A DNA stretch of 64,000 nt from Vibrio sp. PID17_43 (GTDB lineage Bacteria; Pseudomonadota; Gammaproteobacteria; Enterobacterales; Vibrionaceae): positions 1 through 64,000 of the forward strand of contig NZ_LIXM01000016.1 of assembly GCF_002608565.1 (NCBI RefSeq), read 5' to 3'. This document shows, piece after piece, positions 27,049-39,544 of this stretch. The first letter of the stretch is position 1. Each line of letters begins with the position of its first letter. Below the pieces are notes generated by a model. It was not told the DNA's origin, searched no databases, and saw only the letters and a list, made by a program, of their open reading frames with translations. The translations under genes were made by a program, and so were the position numbers.

Positions 27049-27339
27049 CTACCAATGCCACAGAAGTGAGCAACTTTTCACCACTTTTGCGATAAAGAGC
27101 AAATCCTGATAAGACCTCTCCTCAAAAAAGCGGCAACCTAAATTTGGTCGCCGCTTTAAGTGGGTCAAAGTGCAAGCATACTCCTCCGGATATGACAGAG
27201 ATAAGTCATCCCTTTGCCAATCTTCAAAGTCCCAGCGTTGATCCAAACGTTGACGCCAAATCAATCCTTTATTGTCGTAGCTATCTAGCTGCCTTCGCCA
27301 CTCATCCATCTCTGGAAGTGGATGGCCATTAATAGACAT
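27049..27339 (-). CDS. Hypothetical 96-aa protein
   Basis: An open frame of 96 codons with a polar, Trp/Asp/Arg-rich N-terminal part (residues 1-60) that looks protein-like. There is no obvious ribosome site and no known domain. A strong terminator-like hairpin (27127-27157) falls inside the frame at about codons 61-71, so either the annotated tail is wrong or the frame is not a gene. Confidence 0.35.
   Translation of the reverse strand: MSINGHPLPEMDEWRRQLDSYDNKGLIWRQRLDQRWDFEDWQRDDLSLSYPEEYACTLTHLKRRPNLGCRFFEERSYQDLLFIAKVVKSCSLLWHW
27127..27157 (-). terminator. Terminator-like hairpin inside the 96-codon frame
   Basis: AAAGCGGC (27127-27134) pairs with GCCGCTTT (27150-27157), extended by an ACC/GGT pairing, and is followed on the minus strand by further T residues. 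Confidence 0.65.
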
Positions 27340-27600
27340 TCAATAAGCGAATAACTCGATCTCCATCGAAAAGAAAAGCAAAAGTTAACCAATTGAAAAA
27401 GTTACAAATAGTAAATTTATGATAACACTTAAAATTAGCGATATTTGCCTCGCATTACTACAGCAACGCCATGCAAACAGTCCCACTTTTGACACAATCA
27501 TTACCCACAATATGAAACCATAACCAACAGCCCCCAAATACAAAGCACTGCCCAAAAACGCATCGACTCATCGGATATGAACAAAAAATCGACTTTAGGG

Positions 27601-27629
27601 TTGACGTACCCCATTGAGTGCGGTACTAA
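27601..27629 (+). promoter_or_regulatory. leu operon promoter candidate
   Basis: TTGACG (27601-27606), a 17-bp spacer, then TACTAA (27624-27629): a good sigma-70 match located 36 bp upstream of the leader peptide start. Confidence 0.7.
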
Positions 27630-27664
27630 TTTGTTAACTTAATATTGTGGAATGCTTAACAACT

Positions 27665-27727
27665 ATGTCAGCACATTTTTCTATCCTGCTTAACCTCCTC
27701 CTGATCGTGACCAATTCGCGCGGGTAG
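27665..27727 (+). CDS. leuL: leu operon leader peptide
   Basis: A 20-codon frame, MSAHFSILLNLLLIVTNSRG, with five leucines, four of them in the LLNLLL stretch. It lies just downstream of the promoter and is followed by alternative hairpins ending in a terminator. Slow translation at the leucine codons when Leu-tRNA is scarce would allow the antiterminator to form. Rich in CTC/CTT/CTG codons. This is the classic attenuation layout, read directly from sequence. Confidence 0.85.
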   Translation: MSAHFSILLNLLLIVTNSRG

Positions 27728-27762
27728 GTTGTGGAAGAGAAATAACCACACCAAGTTCTTAG

Positions 27763-27790
27763 AAACCCGCATGCAAATGCGGGTTTTTTT
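27763..27790 (+). terminator. leu operon attenuator
   Basis: AAACCCGCAT pairs with ATGCGGGTTT across a short loop and runs into T7. It stands between the leader peptide and leuA. An upstream segment at the leader's stop (CGCGCGGGTAGG) is complementary to the 5' arm and could act as antiterminator. Confidence 0.85.
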
Positions 27791-27856
27791 ATATCTAAAT
27801 ACCGGAAGTAAACGATTAACCTGCACAAAAATGCAGAAATCATGAAGGAAGCAAAC

Positions 27857-29404
27857 ATGAACGATCAGGTCATTATATTCGACACCACACTGCGTGATGG
27901 CGAACAAGCGTTGTCAGCAAGCTTAACGGTTAAAGAAAAACTGCAGATTGCCTATGCGCTTGAAAGGCTCGGCGTTGATGTTATCGAAGCGGGCTTCCCA
28001 GTCTCTTCTCCAGGAGATTTCGAATCGGTACAAACCATTGCAAGGCACATCAAGAACAGTCGAGTCTGCGCACTTTCTCGTGCCGTTGCAAAAGACATCG
28101 ATGCCGCTGCGCAAGCACTAAAAGTGGCTGACGCGTTCCGGATTCACACTTTCATCTCGACTTCAACCGTTCACGTTCAAGACAAGCTACGCCGCAGCTA
28201 CGACGATGTGGTAGAAATGGGCGTGAAAGCCGTAAAACACGCACGTAACTATACCGATGACGTGGAGTTTTCTTGTGAAGACGCAGGTCGCACCCCAATC
28301 GACAACCTATGTCGCATGGTCGAAGCGGCTATCGACGCAGGCGCAAGCACCATCAACATTCCTGATACCGTTGGCTACACCGTACCGAGTGAGTTTGGCG
28401 GCATCATTCAAACGCTATTTAATCGCGTCCCAAATATCGACAAAGCCATCATCTCGGTTCACTGTCACGATGATTTAGGTATGTCTGTTGCCAATTCTAT
28501 CGCCGCTGTACAAGCAGGTGCACGTCAGGTAGAAGGCACCATCAACGGCATTGGTGAGCGTGCAGGCAACTGCTCTCTGGAAGAGATCGCGATGATCATC
28601 AAAACGCGTCAAGAGTTCTTAGGCGTTCATACTGGAATCAAGCACGATGAAATTCACCGTACCAGTAAGCTAGTGAGCCAACTATGTAACATGCCAATCC
28701 AAAGCAACAAAGCGATCGTGGGTGCGAACGCATTCAGCCACTCTTCGGGCATCCACCAAGATGGCATGCTAAAGAACAAGAACACCTACGAAATCATGAC
28801 ACCAGAGTCGATAGGCCTTAAAAACCAAGCACTTAACCTAACCAGCCGCAGTGGCCGTGCCGCCGTGAAGAGCCATATGGATACGATGGGCTACAAAGAG
28901 GAAGAGTACAACCTAGACGCATTGTACGAAGACTTTTTGAAACTAGCAGACCGCAAAGGCCAAGTGTTCGATTACGACCTAGAAGCACTGATGCACTTCT
29001 CCAATTTGCGCGAGGAGGACGATTTCTACAAATTGAGTTACCTGAGCGTGCAATCTGGCAGCGTAATGGCAACCACCAGCATCAAGATACAATGCGGCGA
29101 TGAAGAAATGTGTGAAGCCGCCGTCGGTAATGGTCCAGTTGATGCGTTATACCAATGTATTTACCGCGTGACAGGTTATGACATCGTGCTAGACAAATTT
29201 GACCTAACCGCAAAAGGTGAAGGTGAAGATGGTCTTGGTCAAGCAGACATCATCGCCAACTACAAAGGGCGTAAATACCACGGAACCGGCGTGTCCACTG
29301 ACATCGTAGAAGCATCGGGCCAAGCATTGCTGCACGTCATCAATAGCATTCACCGTGCAGACAAGATTGAAGAAATGAAACAAAAGAAATTTGCCACCGT
29401 TTAA
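27857..29404 (+). CDS. leuA: 2-isopropylmalate synthase
   Basis: First committed enzyme of leucine synthesis: acetyl-CoA plus 2-ketoisovalerate to 2-isopropylmalate. The start at ATG 27857 follows AAGGAAG; the ATG 15 nt upstream is part of that ribosome site. 515 aa. The catalytic TIM barrel has [15 protein letters not shown] (9-23) and the metal site [14 protein letters not shown] (near 200). The C-terminal LeuA dimer/regulatory domain (about 390-510) binds leucine for feedback inhibition. First structural gene of leuABCD. Confidence 0.97.
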   Translation: MNDQVIIFDTTLRDGEQALSASLTVKEKLQIAYALERLGVDVIEAGFPVSSPGDFESVQTIARHIKNSRVCALSRAVAKDIDAAAQALKVADAFRIHTFISTSTVHVQDKLRRSYDDVVEMGVKAVKHARNYTDDVEFSCEDAGRTPIDNLCRMVEAAIDAGASTINIPDTVGYTVPSEFGGIIQTLFNRVPNIDKAIISVHCHDDLGMSVANSIAAVQAGARQVEGTINGIGERAGNCSLEEIAMIIKTRQEFLGVHTGIKHDEIHRTSKLVSQLCNMPIQSNKAIVGANAFSHSSGIHQDGMLKNKNTYEIMTPESIGLKNQALNLTSRSGRAAVKSHMDTMGYKEEEYNLDALYEDFLKLADRKGQVFDYDLEALMHFSNLREEDDFYKLSYLSVQSGSVMATTSIKIQCGDEEMCEAAVGNGPVDALYQCIYRVTGYDIVLDKFDLTAKGEGEDGLGQADIIANYKGRKYHGTGVSTDIVEASGQALLHVINSIHRADKIEEMKQKKFATV

Positions 29405-29478
29405 TCGACGCTTGGGCCCCGCAGCTCAATGCCCACCTATTTCGCTTTCAAAAAGCCAAGTAAGCTAATAAAAATTAA

Positions 29479-30579
<1,101 letters not shown>

Positions 30580-30651
30580 TACAGACCAAATTCATAATAA
30601 TTACTTGCTCCTGATGAGCCATTATCGGGAGCCTCACACAGGATTGTGACA

Positions 30652-32070
30652 ATGGGCAAAACACTATACGAAAAAGTCTACGACGCACATGTTGCCGTCG
30701 CAGCTGAAGGGGAAACCCCTATCTTGTACATCGACCGCCACTTAGTGCACGAAGTGACGTCTCCACAGGCGTTTGATGGTTTGCGCGAAAAAGGTCGTAA
30801 AGTTCGCCAAGTGAGCAAAACCTTCGCCACGATGGACCACAACGTATCGACGACCACGAAAGACATCAATGCCTCTGGTGAGATGGCGCGCATCCAAATG
30901 GAAACGCTATCGAAAAACTGTGAAGAATTCGGCATCACCTTGTACGACATCAACCACAAATATCAAGGCATCGTGCACGTAATGGGCCCTGAACTTGGCA
31001 TTACCCTACCGGGCATGACCATTGTTTGTGGCGACTCGCATACCGCAACTCACGGCGCGTTTGGCTCGCTAGCCTTTGGTATCGGCACTTCAGAAGTGGA
31101 GCACGTATTGGCAACTCAAACGCTAAAACAAGCGCGCGCTAAGACGATGAAGATCGAAGTGAAAGGCAAAGTGGCTCCAGGCATCACCGCTAAAGATATC
31201 GTGCTAGCGATCATCGGTAAAACCACAGCTGCTGGCGGTACAGGCTACGTGGTTGAATTCTGCGGTGAAGCGATCACTGACCTTTCAATGGAAGGCCGCA
31301 TGACCGTATGTAACATGGCGATTGAGCTAGGTGCTAAAGCTGGTTTGATTGCGCCAGATGACACCACATTCGAATACATTAAAGGCCGCAAATTCTCACC
31401 TCAAGGTGCCGACTTTAATGCCGCAGTCGAATACTGGAAGACACTAAAAACTGACGATAATGCTCAATTTGATGCGGTAGTTACCCTAAATGCAGCAGAT
31501 ATCAAGCCACAAGTGACTTGGGGCACCAACCCTGGCCAAGTTATCGCTGTAGACCAAGCCATCCCAGCACCAGAAAGCTTCACCGACCCAGTAGAGAAAG
31601 CCTCGGCAGAGAAAGCACTGGCTTACATGGGCCTAGAAGCTGGCAAGGCACTGTCTGATTACAATGTCGATAAAGTCTTCGTTGGCTCTTGTACCAACTC
31701 ACGTATCGAAGACATGCGCGCAGCCGCTGAAGTAGCGAAAGGTCGCAAAGTAGCGTCTCACGTTCAAGCGCTTATCGTTCCTGGTTCTGAGCAAGTAAAA
31801 GCGCAAGCGGAAGCAGAAGGCCTAGATATAATCTTTAAAGAAGCGGGCTTTGAGTGGCGCCTACCTGGCTGTTCAATGTGTTTAGCAATGAACAACGACC
31901 GTTTGGGTCCCCATGAGCGCTGCGCATCCACATCAAACCGTAACTTTGAAGGTCGCCAAGGCCGTGATGGTCGAACCCACTTGGTTAGCCCTGCAATGGC
32001 AGCGGCAGCAGCAATTGCTGGTCACTTTGTTGATATTCGTGAATTAACTTTTTTTGATAAACAGGACTAG
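30652..32070 (+). CDS. leuC: 3-isopropylmalate dehydratase large subunit
   Basis: A 472-aa aconitase-family subunit that, with LeuD, isomerises 2- to 3-isopropylmalate. The start ATG 30652 has AGGA 8 nt upstream; a GTG two codons earlier is less likely. Substrate loop [12 protein letters not shown] near 130. The three 4Fe-4S ligands are in [12 protein letters not shown] (near 345) and [10 protein letters not shown] (near 405). Followed 12 nt later by leuD. Confidence 0.97.
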   Translation: MGKTLYEKVYDAHVAVAAEGETPILYIDRHLVHEVTSPQAFDGLREKGRKVRQVSKTFATMDHNVSTTTKDINASGEMARIQMETLSKNCEEFGITLYDINHKYQGIVHVMGPELGITLPGMTIVCGDSHTATHGAFGSLAFGIGTSEVEHVLATQTLKQARAKTMKIEVKGKVAPGITAKDIVLAIIGKTTAAGGTGYVVEFCGEAITDLSMEGRMTVCNMAIELGAKAGLIAPDDTTFEYIKGRKFSPQGADFNAAVEYWKTLKTDDNAQFDAVVTLNAADIKPQVTWGTNPGQVIAVDQAIPAPESFTDPVEKASAEKALAYMGLEAGKALSDYNVDKVFVGSCTNSRIEDMRAAAEVAKGRKVASHVQALIVPGSEQVKAQAEAEGLDIIFKEAGFEWRLPGCSMCLAMNNDRLGPHERCASTSNRNFEGRQGRDGRTHLVSPAMAAAAAIAGHFVDIRELTFFDKQD

Positions 32071-32082
32071 AGGAGAACCATC

Positions 32083-32685
32083 ATGTCAGGTTTTAAGCAA
32101 CACACTGGGTTGGTTGTACCTCTAGATGCCGCCAACGTCGATACTGATGCCATCATTCCAAAACAATTTCTACAAAAGGTTTCACGCCTTGGATTTGGAA
32201 AACACTTGTTCCATGACTGGCGTTTCCTCGATGACGCTGGTGAGCAACCAAACCCAGAATTCGTGATGAATGCACCACGCTACCAAGGCGCATCTATCTT
32301 GCTCGCACGTGAAAACTTTGGCTGCGGATCATCACGTGAACACGCACCTTGGGCCCTAGCGGACTACGGCATCAAAGCAATGATCGCCCCTAGTTTTGCT
32401 GATATTTTCTATGGCAACTCGATCAACAACCAAATGGTGCCTGTGCGTCTAACCGAGCAAGAAGTGGATGAGATTTTCCAATTTGTTGAAGCCAACATCG
32501 GTGCAGAAATTGAAGTAGATTTAGATGCACTAAAAGTCCGAGCCGACGGCAAAGAGTATAACTTCGAAATCGATGAGTTCCGTCGTCACTGCTTACTTAA
32601 TGGCTTAGACAACATTGGTCTTACCCTACAGCATGAAGATAAGATTGCCGAGTACGAGGCGAAAATCCCAAGCTTTCTGCGCTAA
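32083..32685 (+). CDS. leuD: 3-isopropylmalate dehydratase small subunit
   Basis: A 200-aa swivel-domain partner of LeuC. Shows [14 protein letters not shown] (18-31) and the conserved [15 protein letters not shown] (near 75-90) that contributes to the active site. AGAGGAG precedes the start. Last gene of the leu operon, followed by a terminator. Confidence 0.97.
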   Translation: MSGFKQHTGLVVPLDAANVDTDAIIPKQFLQKVSRLGFGKHLFHDWRFLDDAGEQPNPEFVMNAPRYQGASILLARENFGCGSSREHAPWALADYGIKAMIAPSFADIFYGNSINNQMVPVRLTEQEVDEIFQFVEANIGAEIEVDLDALKVRADGKEYNFEIDEFRRHCLLNGLDNIGLTLQHEDKIAEYEAKIPSFLR

Positions 32686-32711
32686 CTCACATCTCAATCG
32701 ACACAAACTAA

Positions 32712-32738
32712 AAGGTTGGCGCTTGCCAGCCTTTTTTC
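32712..32738 (+). terminator. leu operon terminator
   Basis: AAGGTTGGC with GCCAGCCTT (one G-T pair), loop GCTT, then T6, 27 nt past leuD. Confidence 0.9.
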
Positions 32739-32820
32739 TCTTATTTTCATAGCCTCACGAAAGAACTCTGTCCGTATACAGGTCTACACTATCAACAAGG
32801 TTTAACCCAAAGGACTCCCT

Positions 32821-33603
32821 ATGACACGTCTGTTGTTACTAATGTGTGCTCTCGTTTCTTTCTCGACATTTTCCGCGCCAAAATCGGATTTGTGGCCGTA
32901 TTGGCAGCAATCGAATCAAGCGAACCAAGCCCAGATTTCTCATCAAGAGTGGCAGCAATTACTCGATACTTATTTAGTTAAGCAAGGCGAGAACACTTTG
33001 TTTCGCTACAGCAAAGTCTCTTCCGCTGACAAAGCTAAGTTAAAGCATTACATCCAGCGCTTAGCAAATCTCAATCCTTTACAATACAACCAAGCAGAGC
33101 AATACGCGTATTGGGTAAATCTCTACAATGCCATCACGGTACAGCTAATTCTAGACAACTACCCAGTCAAATCGATTACTAAGCTTGGTGGGCTATTTAG
33201 CTTTGGACCTTGGGGGGATGATGTCGTGGTGATTAACGGCAAAGTTCTGACTTTGAACGACATTGAGCATCGCATTTTGCGGCCAATTTGGAATGATTCA
33301 AGAACCCACTACGCCGTGAACTGCGCAAGTTTAGGCTGCCCAAATCTGCAAACACAAGCATTTACCGCAGACAACACACAAGCGCTACTCAATAGCGCAG
33401 CAAAAGCATTTATCAACAGCAGAAAAGGCGTCTCTGTTCAAGGTAACACCGCCCAACTGTCTTCACTTTATGATTGGTTTGCCGATGATTTTGGAGGTAA
33501 AAAACAAGTATTCCGCCATATCGTTCAGTATGCACCACAGTACAAAAGCTTCTCTGGGAAAGTGGAATACGAATACAATTGGGACTTAAACGAAGCCGAC
33601 TGA
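32821..33603 (+). CDS. Exported DUF547-family protein
   Basis: A 260-aa protein with a signal peptide cleaved near residue 18 (FSTFSAPKS), so probably periplasmic. The DUF547 core is recognisable by QYAYWVNLYNAITVQLILDN (near 95-115) and HYAVNCASLGCPNL (near 160-175), the latter resembling a cysteine-containing catalytic loop. The family is widespread in marine bacteria; its biochemical role is not established to my knowledge. Monocistronic, with its own terminator. Confidence 0.85.
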   Translation: MTRLLLLMCALVSFSTFSAPKSDLWPYWQQSNQANQAQISHQEWQQLLDTYLVKQGENTLFRYSKVSSADKAKLKHYIQRLANLNPLQYNQAEQYAYWVNLYNAITVQLILDNYPVKSITKLGGLFSFGPWGDDVVVINGKVLTLNDIEHRILRPIWNDSRTHYAVNCASLGCPNLQTQAFTADNTQALLNSAAKAFINSRKGVSVQGNTAQLSSLYDWFADDFGGKKQVFRHIVQYAPQYKSFSGKVEYEYNWDLNEAD

Positions 33604-33677
33604 ACGGCTCGCTTGAGTTCAACGAGCTTTTGGACCGCCATAACCTAAAACCTAAAGACACTAGCAAGCCAGAAACT

Positions 33678-33702
33678 AAAAAGGGCACTGAGTGCCCTTT
33701 TT
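33678..33702. terminator. Bidirectional terminator between DUF547 gene and djlA
   Basis: AAAAAGGGCACT and AGTGCCCTTTTT form a perfect palindrome serving both convergent genes. Confidence 0.9.
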
Positions 33703-33732
33703 AGAATCCAATATTTGATAGAAAACGTCCGG

Positions 33733-34587
33733 CTACTTAAAGCCTTTGACTTTCTTAATTAAATCGTAAGCATTTTGAATTTCTTGCGATTTTTCTTTCG
33801 CAACGTTCATCATCTCTGGCGGCAAACCTTTGGCCATCAACTTATCTGGGTGATGCTCGTTCATCAACTTACGGTAAGCGCGCTTCACCGTCTTGCTGTC
33901 CGCATCCGAAGCCACATCCAAAATCTCATAGGCATCTGCCAACTTCTCAGCCTGGGAGGCTTGTTGCCAATCCGATGACTGGTACTGACCTTGATGCTGT
34001 CCATGAAAGCCGCCCTGGCTTTGGAAACGAAATGCCGCCTCTTGCATATGCAGACGACGCTCAAGCTGTTCAGAAGAGAACCCTAACCCGCGCGCGATCT
34101 TGTGCAGCACATTGCGTTCACTTGGGTGTATTTCACCATCAGCAAACGCAGCCGAGATCTGTAACTCAAGGAAGAATTGCAGCAGATCAAAACGGCCAGA
34201 AGAGGAGATCTTCACCCGAACCAACACATCCTCAAGTGGAAAGTCGCTCTCTTTACCTTCACGAAACGCCTCTTGCGCCGCTCGGCGTTGTTCACCATGC
34301 AAACTCATGCGATCCATCATCGCAGAAGCCAGCTGAATCTCTTCTTTTGTCACTTGCCCCTTGGCTTTAGCAAGATGCCCCATAACGGCAAAAGCCGCTT
34401 TAAAAAACTCTTCTTGTCGCTGCGCCTGGCTTGGGCTTTTACCAAACCCTCCCGTCGAAAATCCCGCTTTGCTCAGTCGACGTGCTTTATCAAATTGGTG
34501 ACCAATGAATAAACCAAGCAATAAACCAAACGGGCCACCAAGCAATAAGCCAAAGAAGGCACCCAATATTTTGCCAAAAATATGCAT
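33733..34587 (-). CDS. djlA: Co-chaperone DjlA
   Basis: A 284-aa membrane-anchored DnaJ-type co-chaperone. The N-terminal Gly/Leu-rich helix (about 6-28, GAFFGLLLGGPFGLLLG) carries glycine spacing needed for dimerisation. A TerB-like helical domain follows (about 60-180), and the C-terminal J-domain (about 215-284) with HHPDKL contains the HPD tripeptide that stimulates DnaK ATPase. It lies divergent from lptD, as in many gammaproteobacteria. Confidence 0.95.
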   Translation of the reverse strand: MHIFGKILGAFFGLLLGGPFGLLLGLFIGHQFDKARRLSKAGFSTGGFGKSPSQAQRQEEFFKAAFAVMGHLAKAKGQVTKEEIQLASAMMDRMSLHGEQRRAAQEAFREGKESDFPLEDVLVRVKISSSGRFDLLQFFLELQISAAFADGEIHPSERNVLHKIARGLGFSSEQLERRLHMQEAAFRFQSQGGFHGQHQGQYQSSDWQQASQAEKLADAYEILDVASDADSKTVKRAYRKLMNEHHPDKLMAKGLPPEMMNVAKEKSQEIQNAYDLIKKVKGFK

Positions 34588-34855
34588 TATGTGTTCTCTA
34601 TCAATGAATTTTTATCGACGACAGCGGTCTTATAGTGCCGGACGCAGCGATTTCCTTTATGATAATGGAATTAGTTTTATTTAGGTCAGGCTTTTTCGCC
34701 TGCTCACCTTTTGCAGCTATCTTTAACGACATTATGCCACAGTGAACCCACACACTGGGATAAATGCCAACGATAGTTGATTCATTTGGTTATATAGCAA
34801 GGGGACAACCAGCCCTATAGCCACGAGTATTAGTGACACAGGAAAGTTCAATTCA

Positions 34856-37210
34856 ATGCAACATTTCTCCCGCACATGTTTAGCAGCCTCTATCAGCACC
34901 GCCTTGTTTGTACCCACAATTCAAGCTGAAGTGAATATACAAGATAGTGTGCAGGAAATGCCCACCACAGATCAATGTTTGGTTGAGCCAAGTGGTGAGG
35001 AAGACGCACTCAATGAGCCTGTTGTTGTTCAGGCAGACCACCTGCAAGTGATTAACGGTGACAAAGCTCAGTATTCAGGTAACGTAGAAGTCACGCAAGG
35101 TCAGAAAAAAATCACCGCAGATAACGTCACACTTCATCAGCAGGACAACGTGGTGGTCGCTGAAGGCAATGTGACCTTTAACGACGGTCAGGTAAAAGCA
35201 CGCTCTGATCGCGTGACCAACGATATCAATCAAGACACCTTCTCCCTTGAAAACACCGATTATCAATTTCTTTGTCAGCAAGGTCGAGGCACCGCTGCAT
35301 ACATAGCTCGCACAGGTCAGTCGGTTTATGAGTTAGAAGATGGCTCAATTACCTCTTGTCCACAAGGAGACAATTCATGGCGTTTGGTCGCGTCGGGCAT
35401 TGACGTTGATCAGGACGAAGAAATGGCGACATTGCACCATCCTCGCTTCGAGGTGTTAGATGTGCCAGTCTTCTATGTGCCATATTTGACGATGCCGATT
35501 GGTGACACACGTAAAACGGGCTTCCTATTTCCGTCCTTGTCCTATGGTTCAAGTGACGGCCTAGAAGTCGAAGTACCGTTTTATTGGAATATCGCCCCTC
35601 AATATGACATGACGTTGACCACGTTATACATGCAACAGCGTGGCACTAAGCTCGATACCGATTTTCGCTACCTCACTGACGGTTGGGGTCGGGGTGAAAT
35701 CAAAACCGAGTACATGAACCGTGATAAAAAATACCAAGACAAATCTCGCTGGGGATATCAGTTTAAGCACGATGGCATCATCAATAAACATTGGGTGGTC
35801 AAAGCCGATTACTCAAAGGTGAGTGATATTGATTACTTCCGTGATTTAAGCTCTGATCTCGGTAACCGTGAAGATGGGCAGTTAATTCAAGAAGGTCAGG
35901 TAAAATATCGCACTGATTTTTGGGATGTCTCGCTGACCGCTCGTGACTTCCAAATCCTTCTAGAAGACCAAAACAAGCCTTACCGCTTGATGCCTCAACT
36001 CGATTTAAATTATTACACACCGCTGTGGGGGAATTACGTCAACTTTGATGTTAAAAGCCAAGTAAGCCAATTTAGTAGTGACGATACCACTAAACCCGAC
36101 GCTACTCGTATATTTGTTGCCCCCGGTTTGACCATCCCACTTTCTACGGCCTGGGCTACCTGGACGACAGAAGCTCGATTACTATCAAGATATTACAATC
36201 AAGATATCGATGCATTAACCGACGAGACGTTAAAAAGAAGATTGGATAAAAACGTCTCTAGTGTGATTCCAGAGTTTCGCTCTCATACTCAGATATATTT
36301 AGAAAGAGATACCAGCTGGATTAAAGGCTATACCCAAACCTTAGAGCCACAACTGCAGTACTTGTATGTGCCGAAAGAAGACCAAAATAACATCTACGAT
36401 TACGACACAACACGACTACAAATGGATTATTACGGTTTGTTCCGCAGCCGCCGGTACAGTGGTGTCGATTTTATCGCAGCGGCAAATCAGCTAAGCTACG
36501 GGGCAAGTACACGTTTCTTCGATGACGATTACAAAGAGCGTCTGAATATCTCATTTGGTCAGATTTATTATTTTAATACTGATGCAAAATTCAATGAGAA
36601 AAATCAGAATAATGAATCGAGTACCTCGGCAACCAACTATTCATCTTGGGCAATTGAGACTGATTTTAACTATAACGATTACCTGTTTTACCACGGTGGC
36701 ATTCAGTACGATATTGACTTGAACTCAATGCAGTTGGCTAACAGCACGTTGGAATACCAGTTCGCAGGTGGCTTTATTCAAGCCAACTATCGATACGTTA
36801 CTCTCGATTACATTAAAAGTTCTATCGACTTAAAAAACTTGGACTTAATCACCAGAGAAGGCATTTCCCAAGCGGGCTTAGTCGCTGCCTATGACATAGA
36901 TAGAAATTGGTCAACGAGCGGTCAATATTACTATGACCTCAATGAAAGTAATTCATTGGAATGGCTTGCTAGCCTACGCTATCAATCTGATTGTTGGTAC
37001 ATTGGCTTTACGTACTCTAACCAACTACTCGGTTGGGATAATGCCATTATTGGTGCCGATGGCGCTTCTCCAGAATACGAGAACAACATCAGTGTGAATT
37101 TCGGTATTCAAGGCTTTTCAACCAATCAACGCGCAACAACGGCAGCAAAAGAGCTTGATGGCTCTGATAATGCGATCAAGTACGGTCGCCCATTCGATCT
37201 GAACAATTAA
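34856..37210 (+). CDS. lptD: LPS-assembly protein LptD
   Basis: A 784-aa outer-membrane beta barrel that, with LptE, inserts lipopolysaccharide into the outer leaflet. Signal peptide 1-24. The N-terminal jellyroll (OstA/LptA-like, about 50-150) has repeated [10 protein letters not shown]-type strands; the barrel follows. Cysteines near 41, 138 and 162 and one near 700 (SDCWYI) could supply the structural disulfides. E. coli has adjacent cysteines at the C-terminal position, whereas only one is present here. First gene of the conserved lptD-surA-pdxA-ksgA-apaG-apaH cluster. Confidence 0.96.
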   Translation: MQHFSRTCLAASISTALFVPTIQAEVNIQDSVQEMPTTDQCLVEPSGEEDALNEPVVVQADHLQVINGDKAQYSGNVEVTQGQKKITADNVTLHQQDNVVVAEGNVTFNDGQVKARSDRVTNDINQDTFSLENTDYQFLCQQGRGTAAYIARTGQSVYELEDGSITSCPQGDNSWRLVASGIDVDQDEEMATLHHPRFEVLDVPVFYVPYLTMPIGDTRKTGFLFPSLSYGSSDGLEVEVPFYWNIAPQYDMTLTTLYMQQRGTKLDTDFRYLTDGWGRGEIKTEYMNRDKKYQDKSRWGYQFKHDGIINKHWVVKADYSKVSDIDYFRDLSSDLGNREDGQLIQEGQVKYRTDFWDVSLTARDFQILLEDQNKPYRLMPQLDLNYYTPLWGNYVNFDVKSQVSQFSSDDTTKPDATRIFVAPGLTIPLSTAWATWTTEARLLSRYYNQDIDALTDETLKRRLDKNVSSVIPEFRSHTQIYLERDTSWIKGYTQTLEPQLQYLYVPKEDQNNIYDYDTTRLQMDYYGLFRSRRYSGVDFIAAANQLSYGASTRFFDDDYKERLNISFGQIYYFNTDAKFNEKNQNNESSTSATNYSSWAIETDFNYNDYLFYHGGIQYDIDLNSMQLANSTLEYQFAGGFIQANYRYVTLDYIKSSIDLKNLDLITREGISQAGLVAAYDIDRNWSTSGQYYYDLNESNSLEWLASLRYQSDCWYIGFTYSNQLLGWDNAIIGADGASPEYENNISVNFGIQGFSTNQRATTAAKELDGSDNAIKYGRPFDLNN

Positions 37211-37272
37211 TCGATTTAAGCGTCTTAAAAATAAACCAAGGCGCTTAATCTAAAATACTGACGGAATTTTAA

Positions 37273-38556
37273 ATGAAAATTTGGAAATCAATCCTATTCA
37301 CTACCCTACTTTCTTGCGGTGCAACAGCAGCACCAGTCGAGCTTGATAAGGTTTCAGTCATTGTTAATGATGGTGTGATCTTACAAAGTGACATCGATAC
37401 GGCACTAAAAACGCTGCAAGCCAATGCGCGCCAAAGTGGAAAAAGCCTACCTTCAGCAAGCGTCCTAAAAGACCAAGTGGTTGAGAAACTGATCATGGAT
37501 ACGCTGCAAGGCCAAGAAGCAGAACGTATCGGTGTGCGTATTGATGATAACCGCCTAAACCAAGCGATTGCAGAAATTGCCAGTAACAATAACCAGAGCG
37601 TAGAACAGCTCGTTGCATCAGTTCGAACAGAGGGCCTAAGCTACCCTGAATTCCGTGAACAAATTCGCAAAGAACTTGCGGCATCAGAAGCTCGCAATGC
37701 ACTGGTTCGCCGTCGCATTAACATACTTCCAGCGGAAGTCGATACCCTAGCGGATCAACTTGCACAACAGACCAACGCTACCGTTCAGTACAAAATTGGC
37801 CACATCCAGCTAAGATTCTCTGATGATCAAGATAAATCCGCAGTCGAAACGGAAGCAAAAGCACTGGTTAAAAATTTAAACCAAGGCGCTGATTTCGCTG
37901 AAATGGCTTATGCCTACTCTAAGGGGCCAAAAGCACTTCAAGGTGGTGATTGGGGTTGGATGCGTAAAGAAGAAATGCCAACCATCTTTGCCGATCAAAT
38001 CAAAATGCAGAATAAGGGCAGCATTATTGGTCCATTTCGCAGTGGTGTAGGCTTCCACATTCTTAAAATTGAGGATGTAAAAGGCCTAGAGACGGTTGCA
38101 GTAACGGAAGTCAATGCACGCCACATTCTGATCAAACCAACCGTTATCCTAAGTGATGAGGGCGTGAAAAAACAGTTGAATGAATTTATTCGCCGTATTA
38201 AAGCTGGTGAAGCCACATTTGCTCAACTCGCAACACAATACAGCCAGGATCCAGGCTCTGCAGCACAAGATGGCGAACTTGGCTATCAAACGCCCGACCT
38301 GTATGTGCCTGAGTTCAAACACCAAGTAGAAACGCTACCTGTTGGCTCTATCAGTGAACCATTCAAAACCGTGCACGGTTGGCACATTGTTGAAGTCCTA
38401 GATCGCCGTCAAGTTGACCGAACTGACTCAGCGATGAAGAACAAAGCTTACCGTATTCTATTTAACCGTAAATTTAATGAAGAAGCAGGCGCATGGATGC
38501 AAGAGCTACGCGCAAGTGCGTTTGTTGAAATCGTGGATGACAATGATGACAACTAA
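37273..38556 (+). CDS. surA: Periplasmic chaperone / peptidyl-prolyl isomerase SurA
   Basis: A 427-aa protein with a signal peptide (cleavage near residue 20). The N-terminal chaperone domain binds unfolded outer-membrane proteins. Two parvulin domains follow (about 170-270 with [12 protein letters not shown]; about 285-385 with [16 protein letters not shown]). It helps fold barrels, including LptD encoded just upstream. The C-terminus is Asp/Asn-rich and its last codons overlap the pdxA start. Confidence 0.96.
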   Translation: MKIWKSILFTTLLSCGATAAPVELDKVSVIVNDGVILQSDIDTALKTLQANARQSGKSLPSASVLKDQVVEKLIMDTLQGQEAERIGVRIDDNRLNQAIAEIASNNNQSVEQLVASVRTEGLSYPEFREQIRKELAASEARNALVRRRINILPAEVDTLADQLAQQTNATVQYKIGHIQLRFSDDQDKSAVETEAKALVKNLNQGADFAEMAYAYSKGPKALQGGDWGWMRKEEMPTIFADQIKMQNKGSIIGPFRSGVGFHILKIEDVKGLETVAVTEVNARHILIKPTVILSDEGVKKQLNEFIRRIKAGEATFAQLATQYSQDPGSAAQDGELGYQTPDLYVPEFKHQVETLPVGSISEPFKTVHGWHIVEVLDRRQVDRTDSAMKNKAYRILFNRKFNEEAGAWMQELRASAFVEIVDDNDDN

Positions 38557-39544
38557 TCCGATTCGCAGAATCGTCGTAACCGCAGGGGAACCTGCGGGCA
38601 TCGGCCCAGACTTAGTGCTTGCCCTGTCTAAGGAAGACTGGGCACACCAAATTGTCGTCTGTGCCGATAAAAACATGTTGATGGAACGTGCTAATCTGCT
38701 TGGCATTGATGTCCAACTATATGATTACCATCCAGAAGAAGCCCCTAAAGCACAAAAAGCGGGGACGCTCATCGTTGACCATATCGAAATGTCGGAAAAC
38801 GTCGTTTCAGGTCAACTCAATGAAGCCAACGGCCATTACGTATTAAAAACGCTAGAAAGAGCCGCTTTGGGCTGTATGAATGATGAATTTGATGCTATTG
38901 TCACCGGTCCTGTACATAAAGGGGTGATCAATCGCTCTGGTGTTGCCTTTAGTGGCCATACTGAGTTCTTCGCAGAGAAGTCCAACACCCCCTTGGTCGT
39001 GATGATGTTGGCGACCGAAGGATTGCGCGTCGCGCTTGTCACTACGCATATTCCTTTGGCGTACGTGTCCAAAGCCGTCACACAAGAGCGATTAGAGAAA
39101 GTCATCGATATTCTTAATAACGACCTTGTCGAAAAATTTGCCATCTCACGACCAAACATCTATGTTTGCGGGCTAAATCCACATGCGGGAGAAGATGGCT
39201 GTTTAGGTCGTGAAGAAATCGAGACCATCACTCCGACATTGGAAAAGATTCGACAAGAAAAAGGCATCAATCTGATCGGTCCACTACCGGCAGATACCAT
39301 TTTCAATGAAAAGTATTTAAACGATGCTGATGCTGTTTTAGGCATGTACCACGACCAAGTATTGCCGGTATTAAAATACCAAGGCTTTGGTCGTTCAGTA
39401 AACATTACTCTTGGTCTACCTTTTATAAGAACCTCGGTAGATCACGGTACTGCATTAGAACTGGCAGGGACAGGTCAAGCGGATACAGGGAGCTTCCGAA
39501 CAGCGCTCACGCATGCGATAGAATTGGTAGAGAAGAAACAATGA
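38546..39544 (+). CDS. pdxA: 4-hydroxythreonine-4-phosphate dehydrogenase
   Basis: An NAD-dependent enzyme of the vitamin B6 (PLP) pathway. About 332 aa from ATG 38546, which overlaps the surA stop; ATGs 3 and 9 nt upstream are alternatives. Shows [14 protein letters not shown] (N-terminus), [11 protein letters not shown] (near 110), SGHTEFFA, and the metal-site histidines in [12 protein letters not shown] (near 270). It overlaps ksgA by 4 nt (ATGA). Confidence 0.95.
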   Translation: MTTNPIRRIVVTAGEPAGIGPDLVLALSKEDWAHQIVVCADKNMLMERANLLGIDVQLYDYHPEEAPKAQKAGTLIVDHIEMSENVVSGQLNEANGHYVLKTLERAALGCMNDEFDAIVTGPVHKGVINRSGVAFSGHTEFFAEKSNTPLVVMMLATEGLRVALVTTHIPLAYVSKAVTQERLEKVIDILNNDLVEKFAISRPNIYVCGLNPHAGEDGCLGREEIETITPTLEKIRQEKGINLIGPLPADTIFNEKYLNDADAVLGMYHDQVLPVLKYQGFGRSVNITLGLPFIRTSVDHGTALELAGTGQADTGSFRTALTHAIELVEKKQ

